64,000 nt of DNA. It comes from Todiramphus chloris collaris (Eukaryota > Chordata > Aves > Coraciiformes > Alcedinidae). Positions 23,275 to 31,805 of the stretch are shown here, piece after piece (within the stretch, counting starts at the first letter, position 1; the number at the start of each line of letters is the position of its first letter). Location: NCBI GenBank assembly GCA_025345505.1, contig JANVCC010000071.1, positions 3,051,519-3,115,518 of the forward strand, given 5' to 3'. Under the pieces are notes generated by a model that saw only the letters and a program-made list of their open reading frames with translations, made no database searches and was not told the origin of the DNA. A program made the position numbers and the translations under genes.

Positions 23275-25123
23275 TTTCTTCCTGTGTGCTCAGAGGGAGA
23301 TAAAACTGAGGCGTGTCCCAGTGCAGGTGTCACAAGGTATTGTCCCTGCACCGGCTCTGCGGGCGCAGCGGCTTGTGCGGGGATTAATCGACGCAGACGC
23401 TGCCGGGCCGCTGCTTGGGCTGCTGCTTGGGCTGCCTTCAAAGAGCTGCTCGAGCCCGTGGCTCCCCGGGAACCTGCGCAGCCACCCCTTCCCTCCTCCC
23501 CCCCTCCACTACCCACAGCTCAGGGTCCACTCCGGGGCTCCAAGAAGGTGAGAAACGAGACCAGAAACGGAGGCGGGGGCAGCGGGGCTGGCGCAGCTGC
23601 TCTTAAGCTGCTTTTGCGAGCTTAGTTTACAGCGAAACCTGGTTGTAAGAGCTGCCAAAAATAACATCCCTTCTGGGAGCGCTCGCGTGCTGGTGCCACC
23701 GCCCCGCCCCCCCCCAGCAGAGCTTCCATCTGAACCCACCAGCAGCTCTGGGAGCTTTTGTTTCTCAGTGATTAACGGAAGGGATGAGGCCGAGCTGGGC
23801 TTCGCTCTCTGCGTCTCACCCCGCACCTTGAGCGTTCCCCAAAGCCAAGCTCCCCCAGCCGCGTAGCGCGGCGGCAGAAAACCCCTTCCCTGAGGAAAGG
23901 CCCTTCCCTGGTGCCCGCCGAGCCCTCCCTCTGTAAGAAACGGGCACCAGCCCTTTCCCAGTGCCAGTGGTGGAGGGCGATGATCAACGGGGTTGTGCGT
24001 AGACAGTTTGCGGTGAAAGGGGCTGAGCAGACGACGCCCCGCGGGGCCCCGGGGCTGCTCCCGCTGCCTTGGAGGCTTCCCCAGGCGCTTCGTCGGTGTT
24101 TTCAGAGGAGAAAGCTCTTCCCTGGGGATGCAGGAGCTGGTGGAAGGGCTGACGAGAAGCTCTGACTGCGCACGAGCAGATCTCTCCTTGGCTCCGGAGC
24201 GGGAAGCTGCGGATCCCGGCAGGATCCTCCGGCTTCACCCCGTGGAGCGAGGACCTGGGGGTCAGAGACTGGAGACGGGATCAGAGGCTGGAATTCCTTC
24301 CCCCCCCCCCAGTTTTTAATTAACCATCCCTTCTCTCCCGCAGCCAGAGCCGAGCTTGGGGAAGCTGAGGCCGGAGAGGGAGCGGAAAAGCGGCGCAGGC
24401 CCGAGGCGGGCGGGAGGGTGGGCGAGCCTGGGAAGCAGCATCTTGGAGGCAGCGGTTGCCGCAGCTGCAGCATATGGAGGCTGCTGAGGCTCAGCTGACA
24501 GCTCCTGGCGCTCGCTCTTTTAATTGCTGCGACGTACCAAAGTCAATTAATCTCGCTTTGAGAAAGCTGGAGTGGAAGGGGGGGCGGGGAGGGAGGGTTA
24601 TTTTAGGCCTCCGATGACACAAACGAGTGGGGCCTGATGAGAATGTGATTTACCTCCACCCCGTGAACCTCTCTGTTATTTCCCTGCTCGCAGGCGGCTC
24701 GTGGGGGGCCCTGTTGCTCCCTGCAGGGGGGTTCTTGGTGCTGGGGGGTGTCCTGGACAAGGGGGGTGGGGATGCTGGGGTGGGGGGGCATGGTGCCCAC
24801 TGCCCCTTCCTGCCCTGAGACCTCAGGTTCCTGCCTTTGCCTCATCGTTTCTGCAAACAGTGCTTTTCTTGTGGGGTTGGTTTATTTTAAGCCCCTCCGT
24901 ATCCGAGCATCTCTCGGGGCGTTGCTGAAAGGCAAGACCCTGAGGTCCTGGTGTCCCTCATCTTCCTCATCCTTCCTCCCTCCTGGCCCCGCCTGCGCTC
25001 CGAGGGCTGGTGTAACAAAGACAAAGCAGGTTCCTGCAGGGAGGAGGTTTCTTAATCCCCCTGCAGTCCCTCGGGGGGGGTCCCCATTTTACACCCTGGT
25101 GGAGTTTGGGCTCGGGGCTGGGT

Positions 25124-25149
25124 GGGGGGGGGGGGGGGGGGGGGGGGGG
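25124..25149 (+). repeat. Poly(G) tract, 26 nt
   Basis: Uninterrupted G26, about 100 nt before the SLC39A3 poly(A) signal. Confidence 0.95.
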
Positions 25150-25248
25150 CACCCCTCCTCCCACCGCCCTGGGGGTGCTCGCAGGCAGAGTCCAGCGCTC
25201 TTGCCTTGGTTTAGGAGCGGAGAAGGATGAGCCCAGTTTGCTGCTCCC

Positions 25249-25254
25249 AATAAA
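25249..25254 (+). terminator. SLC39A3: SLC39A3 polyadenylation signal
   Basis: AATAAA followed about 20-60 nt later by GT-rich sequence (tgtgtcacttgtttatt, tgtcgcatgtcgcgtgtg). This is a standard signal plus downstream element. Confidence 0.7.
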
Positions 25255-25275
25255 GGCTCCAGCCTTCTCCCCACT

Positions 25276-26420
25276 GTGTCACTTGTTTATTCGACGTGTC
25301 GCATGTCGCGTGTGCCCCCCCCCCTCACTTCAGCACCCGCGTCATGTGCCAGCAGCACGTGCAGGATGGGCCCGAGCTCCCCCGGCGAGGCGAATCCCAC
25401 CCAGGGGAGGGGGTGGGTGGCAGCGTGGGGGCTTCCAGCCAGACCCCCGCGGAGCTGGGGCCAAGCTTGGAGAGGGAGTGTGGGGACAGAACCCCCCCCT
25501 CCCCCCCCCCCCCCCCCCCCCCAGCTCGCTGTGATTCAGCCCTGCGTGTGCAGCCTCCCCGTTGCGTCAGGCTTGGCGGGGAGCTGGGCGCTGAATGGAG
25601 CGGAGGAGGAGCTGCAGCTAAAATGATCCAGGAACCTCATTCATTTCCTCTAACGAGTAGTGGCCACCCCGCTAAAAACGCTGCGGGGGCACCGAGGGGA
25701 GCTGGGGGGGGGCGGGGGGGAGCTGCAGCTGCCCCTCTGCCCTGGCCCTGTCCTCAAGGGGAGAGGCTGTTGTCACCAAGGGGGACCCCAGGGAGAGGTG
25801 GCCGTGGTGCCCCCCCTGCCCCCCCTGCACCCGCAGCACTGCTCAACGGGACACGGGGTGAGGGGTGCGTGGGTGCCACCGCAGCCCTCGCCCGCAGCTA
25901 TTCATAGCGGCTGCGGATTTTAATTGCTGCCACTCATGAGTCACGTAGCCAGGCCTGGCAGCCCCCAGCCGCTGTCCTCAGCACCACCAGACCCTGACCT
26001 TGGTAGGGACCTTCTGGCTCCCAGGGCCAGTGGTCACCTCAAGCTCTGCCCACAGCTGACCCCTCCTCTCCACAGGACCCCTTGCTGAGGACCGTCAGCC
26101 CTCGAGCTGGTATCACACAGCTGTTCCAGCCCCAATCCTGCTCAGCCAGTGCCAGCGAGGTGGGAATGCATGGCATGACCCCCTCAGGTGCCACCCGGGA
26201 GCCCCCAGCATGGCCCCTCACAACTCTGCCCCCTGCCAGAGCTCCTCTGGGGTTCTGGGGGGCTCCTGACCCTGCTGTGCCACAGGGTGACCCAGACCCT
26301 GTGATGATACCATGCATGAGGCCCCAGAACCCGACTCCACTGCCCGGGCCACCCCCAACTGCCACAGGGGCTTGTGACACCCTGACACTGCCAGTCTGGG
26401 GGGTTGGCATCCACCTGTCC
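25276..26420. other. SLC39A3-DIRAS1 intergenic spacer
   Basis: No gene is recognised. It holds a C22 tract (25501-25522), an inverted repeat CCGCAGC...GCTGCGG (25892-25916) and, just after it, a TGAGTCA AP-1-type site (25937-25943). Confidence 0.6.
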
Positions 26421-26800
26421 TGTCTGTGTGTCCCTGTGTCCTCCCTTCACCATCGGTGGGGCTTGGGCCCCATCTGTGTGTCCCTGGGCTGTGCATCCGT
26501 GTTCCTCCACAGGTACCTGTGCCCCATGTCCATGGGTTGTCCTTGTCCATGTGCCCACACGTCCGTCCATGCGTCCTCATCCCCTGTACCCCCGTCCGGG
26601 TGTCCCTGTCCGTGCATCCCTATCTCCTGTCTGTCTGTCAGTCCCCATCCCTGTGCCTCTGTCCCCAGCGAGGTCCGTGTGTCCCCGTCCACCTGCCCTC
26701 GTCCCCATCCCCGTGTGTCCCCATCAACGTCTCTCTGTCCCCGTCCGTGTGTCCCCGTCCCCATCCCCGTGCGTCCCCGTCCCCGCATCACCACCCGGCC
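26420..26800 (+). repeat. Imperfect 'TGTCCCCRTCC' minisatellite-like tract
   Basis: Repeated variants of gtgtccctgtcc / gtgtccccgtcc / catccccgtg fill this pyrimidine-rich stretch upstream of the DIRAS1 gap. The long open frames across it, in all phases, are a by-product. Confidence 0.75.
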
Positions 26801-26924
26801 CGTTCCCGTCCCGCCGGTCCCGGAGCCGCTCGGGGCTGGGCTCGGGGGTCCGGCGGCCCCGAGCGGGGCGGGCGCGGCGGGCGGGGCTGGCGGCGGGGCG
26901 GGATCGGCTCTGCGGCGGCCGCAC

Positions 26925-26986
26925 CGCACCGAGCCGTGCCGAGCCGTGCCGAGCCGAGCCGTGCCGTGCCGTGCCGTGCCGGCCCC
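26925..26986 (+). repeat. GCCGW pentamer repeat at the gap edge
   Basis: About ten tandem units of gccgt or gccga run up to the first N. A related, less regular gccgagcccc pattern resumes at 27387. The gap therefore probably spans an expanded GC repeat within the DIRAS1 CpG island. Confidence 0.85.
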
Positions 26987-27386
26987 NNNNNNNNNNNNNN
27001 NNNNNNNNNNNNNNNNNNNNNNNNNNNNNNNNNNNNNNNNNNNNNNNNNNNNNNNNNNNNNNNNNNNNNNNNNNNNNNNNNNNNNNNNNNNNNNNNNNNN
27101 NNNNNNNNNNNNNNNNNNNNNNNNNNNNNNNNNNNNNNNNNNNNNNNNNNNNNNNNNNNNNNNNNNNNNNNNNNNNNNNNNNNNNNNNNNNNNNNNNNNN
27201 NNNNNNNNNNNNNNNNNNNNNNNNNNNNNNNNNNNNNNNNNNNNNNNNNNNNNNNNNNNNNNNNNNNNNNNNNNNNNNNNNNNNNNNNNNNNNNNNNNNN
27301 NNNNNNNNNNNNNNNNNNNNNNNNNNNNNNNNNNNNNNNNNNNNNNNNNNNNNNNNNNNNNNNNNNNNNNNNNNNNNNNNNNNNNN
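26987..27386. other. Assembly gap, 400 N
   Basis: The exact 400-N length may be estimated or conventional. It probably contains the DIRAS1 core promoter and the start of exon 1. Confidence 0.99.
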
Positions 27387-27551
27387 GCAGCGAGCCGAGC
27401 CCCGCCGCTCCGCCCCGGGCCGTGCCGAGCCCCGCCGCACCCAGCCGACCCCGCCGGACCGGAGCCGCCGCGCCGGGACCGCCCCGGGCCGGGCCATGCG
27501 CTGAGGCCGCCGCGCAGCCCGCAGCCAAGGGCGGATCCCGGGCAGGACACG
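27387..27551 (+). other. DIRAS1: DIRAS1 non-coding exon 1 (5' end in gap)
   Basis: GC-rich sequence ends at CAGGACACG|GTGAGG (donor at 27552), joining the acceptor at 29870. If transcribed it carries a minimal upstream frame, ATG CGC TGA, at 27496-27504. The assignment is by position and donor quality; human DIRAS1 likewise has a non-coding first exon. Confidence 0.65.
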
Positions 27552-27689
27552 GTGAGGCGGCGGGCACCGCAATGCGACCGGCGCGACGGGGGGCCGGGGA
27601 CGGCGGGGCCGGGGTCGGAGACCCCGCTACGGGCAGGGCAAGGCAGGGGAGCGGGGCCGGGACCCCGGCCCGGGGAGATGGGAGCCTGG

Positions 27690-28050
27690 TCCCTTCCCCT
27701 GCCCGCCATCCTGCCCCTGCATCTCCATCCTTCCCCTCCATCGCTCCATCCCGCCCCTGCCCCTCCATCCTGCCCCCCCCGCCATGCAGCCCCTTTCCTG
27801 CTCCTTCTCCTGCCCACCAACTCCATCCTGCCCCTGCTCCTCCATCCCTCCATCCTGCCGCTCCATCTCCATCCTACCCCTGCCTCTGCTGCTCCATCTC
27901 CATCCTGCGCCTGTCCCTCCATCCTGCCCCTTCGCCTGCCTCTTTCCTGCCCCTCCATCTCCATCCTGATCCATCCCTCCACCCTGCCGCTGCTCCTTCA
28001 CCTCCACCCTACCCCTGCCCTGCCCCTGGCCCTCCATCCCGACCCCCAGC
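27690..28050 (+). repeat. Imperfect 'CCTGCCCCTCCATC' tandem tract in DIRAS1 intron 1
   Basis: More than a dozen variants of tcctgcccctccatc are stacked over about 350 bp. The purine-rich complement gives meaningless frames rich in Met-Glu-Gly-Gln. Confidence 0.8.
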
Positions 28051-29570
28051 TCTCTCCCCCCGACTTGTTTGTCTCCCCTGGCGCTGAGGATCCGAGTGGG
28101 AGGATGCTTAGAGAGGGAGGTGCTCAGGGGGGTGCAGAGCCCCCCGTCAGGATCAGGCCCGGGCTGTGCCTCTGGCTGGCATGTGGCCCCATCCCGGGGA
28201 GCTGAAGGGGGACCGGGGTCTGTGTGGGGTCGGGGGGGCTGCTGGGCACAGCCCACAGGGCACTGGGAAGGCCCCATCCATCCCAGCTCCTCGCCCTCAG
28301 CACCCCCGCTGTGGGCATGAGCCCGGGGGTGGTTCTGGCTGCACTGGGGCAGGTGGGACGGGCAGGACCAGTCAAGCTCAGCCAGGACTCCTGCTCTGAC
28401 CCCAGCCCCGTGTGCCGGTCACGCTTCCTGCACAGTGGGATCCAAGGGGTGGTTTTTGTGCCCTGTGCCCTGGGAGACGATGATGGGACAAGCTCCTTGG
28501 GTGCCAGAGGCCACAGTGATGGACCCTGGCTCGATCCCCTGGCTCTCCAAGCACCAGCCCCTGCTTGGGTTTGGGGATGTGCCGGAGTTACTGGGGCTGC
28601 TTGTGGGATCTGCATCCCCCAGTGCCGTGGGATGGGGACACAGCGGCCCTGGGAAGGGGCTGGTTCCTCCAGAGGTGCCCAGGGGTGAGGAAGCTGTAGT
28701 GCCCAGGAGGGACCTTTGCTGTCCCCCCCAACAGGCCTGTTGGTCCAGGAATTGAAGTGGAAGGTGTCGGGAGCTGGGCACGGACCTGACCCCCTCCAGC
28801 ATCTGCCCAAACAGTGCCCAGGGGCCCCTCCCCTCCCCTTGGCCAGGCACCTTCAGAAACCTCATCCCATGGTGGGTTTAACTGCCCTGAGGTCTCCAAG
28901 ATGCCCCTGCCCTGTGCTGCGGGAGGGAAACTGAGGCACGGCCTGGCCAAGATGATGCTCAGCCCGGGGCTCAGCACCCACGGCTCTTTGTGCTCCCTCA
29001 TTTCACACCCCAAGGGCTGTATCTCTTTGGGGGGCATAAGTGGGAACCTTGCCCATGTCTGTGCATCCCCTGGGAGTGGGCACTGGGGTTTGGCAGTGTA
29101 AGGGCGGCCATGGGGGGTGTCTCCGAGCCTGGTGGCCACGAGCCCACAGCCACGCCACGCGCTGCCTGGTGCCCACGTCTCTGCACCCCTCCACCCCCCC
29201 GTGTCCTTGCATGGGAGCGGAGCAGAGGGATGGCATGGGGTGGGCATGGCACAGGGTGGCATGGGGTGGCAGGGCACAGGGCGGGGTGGCAGGGGGTGGC
29301 ACAGGGTAGCAGGGACACAGCTTGGGGTGGCAGGCGGTGGCAGGAGCTGAGGTCTGCGTGTGAAATGGCACCTCCGCACTCAGCAGCCGCAGCAGCCGCA
29401 CGTTGGGAGAGCCTGGTCAGGGGCTGTGGGTGCCACCAGCTCCTTGCTGGGCCGATGGTTGCCCCCCAGGGCTTTTTCTGCTTCCCAGAGTGTCCCGTGG
29501 GTGCCCGGTGTGCCCCCCCCCTCCGCTCGCTGCCCCGGCAGCCTCGGCCACAGCTGCTGTGCCGGTGGCC
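28051..29570 (+). other. DIRAS1: Remainder of DIRAS1 intron 1
   Basis: No interspersed repeat is recognised. A 'ggggtggcagggcacag' imperfect tandem block occupies about 29225-29345. Confidence 0.6.
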
Positions 29571-29577
29571 ACGGCTC

Positions 29578-29650
29578 GGCCATATGGCCACAGCGGGCGG
29601 CTGGTAAAAATAGCAAATGGTGCTGGACCCCCAGGCAGGCGGCGAGTGCG
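29578..29650 (+). promoter_or_regulatory. DIRAS1: Possible alternative DIRAS1 promoter and first exon
   Basis: A perfect 12-bp palindrome, GGCCATATGGCC (29578-29589), is followed by an A/T element (taaaaatag, about 29605-29613). About 40 bp later comes a strong donor, GCGAGTGCG|GTGAGT (29651). The main coding exon starts only 220 nt downstream. The A/T element could act as a TATA box or a one-mismatch MEF2 site. This is inference from motif arrangement only. Confidence 0.3.
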
Positions 29651-29894
29651 GTGAGTGCCATCCTGCCCCCAGCCCGGCAAGGGCAGCTCAAGGTCATGGG
29701 AGGGGGGGGACCCGGACCCTCCCGGTTGCATTGGTCTGGTTGGAGCAGGGGGGGCTGCATTGTGAGCCGGGGCCGGGGGGTTGCTGCCCCCCCCGTTCTC
29801 CCCCCAGCTTGGTCCATCCCAAAGTCCCGGGTCCCGGTGTGACCCCCTCCCCACCCCATCTCCCCTGCAGCGGCAGCAGCAGCACCGGGGCAAG

Positions 29895-30491
29895 ATGCCG
29901 GAGCAGAGCAACGACTATCGGGTGGTGGTGTTCGGTGCCGGCGGCGTGGGCAAGAGCTCGCTGGTGCTGCGCTTCGTGAAGGGGACCTTCCGGGACACCT
30001 ACATCCCCACCATCGAGGACACCTACCGCCAGGTCATCAGCTGCGACAAGAGCGTCTGCACCCTGCAGATCACCGACACCACCGGCAGCCACCAGTTCCC
30101 GGCCATGCAGCGTCTCTCCATCTCCAAGGGCCATGCCTTCATCCTGGTCTTCTCTGTCACCAGCAAGCAGTCCCTGGAGGAGCTGAAGCCCATCTACCAG
30201 CAGATCGTGCAGATCAAGGGCAGCGTGGAGAGCATCCCCATCATGCTGGTGGGCAACAAGTGCGACGAGACCCAGCGGGAGGTGGAGAGCAGGGAGGGGG
30301 AGGCCATGGCCAAAGAGTGGAAATGCGCCTTCATGGAGACCTCGGCCAAGATGAACTACAACGTCAAGGAGCTCTTCCAGGAGCTGCTGAACCTGGAGAA
30401 GCGGAGGAACGTGAGCCTCACCATCGACGGGAAGCGCTCCAGCAAGCAGAAGAGGACAGACAAAATCAAGGGGAAGTGCAGCATCATGTAG
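29895..30491 (+). CDS. DIRAS1: DIRAS1, Ras-like small GTPase, single coding exon
   Basis: Membrane-anchored Ras-family GTPase of the Di-Ras/Rig group; in mammals it is mainly neural and growth-restraining. The 198 residues equal the human length. Visible motifs: P-loop GAGGVGKS (14-21), switch I region [11 protein letters not shown] (36-46), DTTGSHQF (61-68), NKCD (121-124), ETSAK (148-152), a basic tail ([15 protein letters not shown]) and a CAAX box CSIM (195-198), which predicts farnesylation. Ser65 stands where Ras has Gln61, a family trait linked to weak intrinsic GTP hydrolysis. The exon's acceptor is at 29870 (CATCTCCCCTGCAG). The ATG context is good (A at -3). The upstream in-frame reading is intronic and not part of the protein. 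DIRAS2 is the alternative; the tail sequence and synteny favour DIRAS1. Confidence 0.97.
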   Translation: MPEQSNDYRVVVFGAGGVGKSSLVLRFVKGTFRDTYIPTIEDTYRQVISCDKSVCTLQITDTTGSHQFPAMQRLSISKGHAFILVFSVTSKQSLEELKPIYQQIVQIKGSVESIPIMLVGNKCDETQREVESREGEAMAKEWKCAFMETSAKMNYNVKELFQELLNLEKRRNVSLTIDGKRSSKQKRTDKIKGKCSIM

Positions 30492-31000
30492 AGCCCTGGA
30501 CTGACCCGCACCCCACCTCCAGTCCCCCCCTCTCCCCCCCCACGGCTGGACGTGGCATCGAAGCGGGGCCGTCCCCTCGTCCTCCTCGTGCCATCACTGT
30601 GACTGTGCGGGGACGCCGCGGGCTGCGCTCGGCCCAGGTCCGGGCGTCCCACCGAGCTGGGGGGGGGGGTGCTGGGCCCCCCCGCACCCGGCACAACGGG
30701 ACCGGGGACACGCGGCTGGGCACTGCCGGGGACCACCCGGACGTGCACCCCCCCCACACACACACACTCTGCAGCACAACCGGTGGCACCGGCCGCTCCC
30801 CGTCCCCGTCCCCTCCCCGGCTGGGGACCCCACATCGGTCCTCGTGGGTGGGAAGGATGGTGCAACGTGGGGGTGTCAGTGCCACCCCTGGGGACAGTCA
30901 CATGCGTCCCAGGCCCTCCCCGTGCCCCCGTCCCCACGCCATAGAGCTCTGCTCCTGCAGGCAGAGACCCGGGGCGGGAGCAGCCCCCGCACGGTCCCAG

Positions 31001-31022
31001 CCCCCCCCCCCCCCCCCCCCCC
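31001..31022 (+). repeat. Poly(C) tract, 22 nt, in DIRAS1 3' UTR
   Basis: Uninterrupted C22. A similar C22 lies at 25501-25522. Confidence 0.95.
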
Positions 31023-31351
31023 AGCTCTGGTGCAGCCCCTGCTTGTTCCCCCGTGGCCGGAGCAGGGTCCCCCCCGCGTTGTCACCAGCCCCTTGTCCCG
31101 GCGGGGTTCGTCCCCTCGCTCCGGCCTCACTCACCCTCCGCCCAGGGGGGGCCCGAGGGGATGCCCCCGAGTGGGTGTCCCCCCGAGTGGGTGCCCCCTG
31201 GCAGGCTGGGTCCCTGCGCTGCACCCAGCTCCCCGCACGCCCGGCTTTTTACGACCCGACCCGAGCGGCCAGGGGATGAGGTGAGGCGGTGGCGCGGCGG
31301 CAAGGTGGCGTGGTGACGATGTAGCCTTTATTCTAGAAATAGTCTTCCTTC

Positions 31352-31357
31352 AATAAA
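31352..31357 (+). terminator. DIRAS1: DIRAS1 polyadenylation signal
   Basis: AATAAA, the first canonical signal past the stop codon. Confidence 0.75.
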
Positions 31358-31439
31358 GAGCTGAGAAACGCGGCCCCCGCCTCGGGACCACACGGGGTGG
31401 GGGTCCCAGCTCGGCCCGATGGGGTGCGAGGAGGGATGG

Positions 31440-31805
31440 GGGTGCATGCGTGCGCGTGTGTGCACGCGTGTGTGCACTTGTGCGCACGCGTGCGCGTGTG
31501 TGCGCGTGTTTGCACGTGTCCGCGCGCATCACCACGTGCCCACGCGGGTGCGCGCAGGCGGCGCGCGTTCGAGCACGCGCGCGCTGGTGCAAGAGCGCTC
31601 GTGCCAATGCGTGTGCACGAGCCGTGTGCACACGAGCTGCACCGCGTGTACACGCGCGCCGTGACCGCACACGCGCTTGTGCCTGTGCTGCGTGCGGGGG
31701 GGGGGGGGGGGGGCCCCCCCCCCCCGCGCCCGCCCGCCCGTGTGGTGCCCTGCGCACACGCGCCGTCCCACGTGCGCACACGTGTCACACGTGCGTGCGC
31801 CCACG
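31440..31805. repeat. Alternating purine-pyrimidine GT/GC tract with a G18C12 block
   Basis: From about 31443 to 31530 the sequence is almost strictly alternating (tgcgtgcgcgtgtgtgcac and similar), and looser GTGC/GCAC repeats continue to about 31805. Inside it, G18 (31696-31713) is directly followed by C12 (31714-31725), a perfect snap-back palindrome. Confidence 0.9.

Larger units (their letters stand above)
23111..25275 (+). other. SLC39A3: SLC39A3 3' UTR
   Basis: About 2.15 kb up to the first canonical AATAAA at 25249-25254. It contains (GAA)7 at 23254-23274, a G26 run at 25124-25149 and a conserved-looking T/A-rich patch at about 24505-24560. No second gene is recognised. An earlier, non-canonical poly(A) site cannot be excluded. 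Confidence 0.6.
30492..31375 (+). other. DIRAS1: DIRAS1 3' UTR
   Basis: About 0.88 kb ending past AATAAA at 31352-31357. It contains a short CA run (about 30755-30768) and C22 (31001-31022). Confidence 0.75.

Noticed and set aside
26082..28205. Long open frames (up to 707 residues) across the 400-N gap
   Set aside because: They are continuous only because N codons are read as open. The flanks are simple pyrimidine repeats.
29781..29894. N-terminal extension of DIRAS1 from an upstream in-frame start
   Set aside because: It crosses the acceptor at 29870 and reads intron. The ATG at 29895 gives exactly the 198-residue family length.
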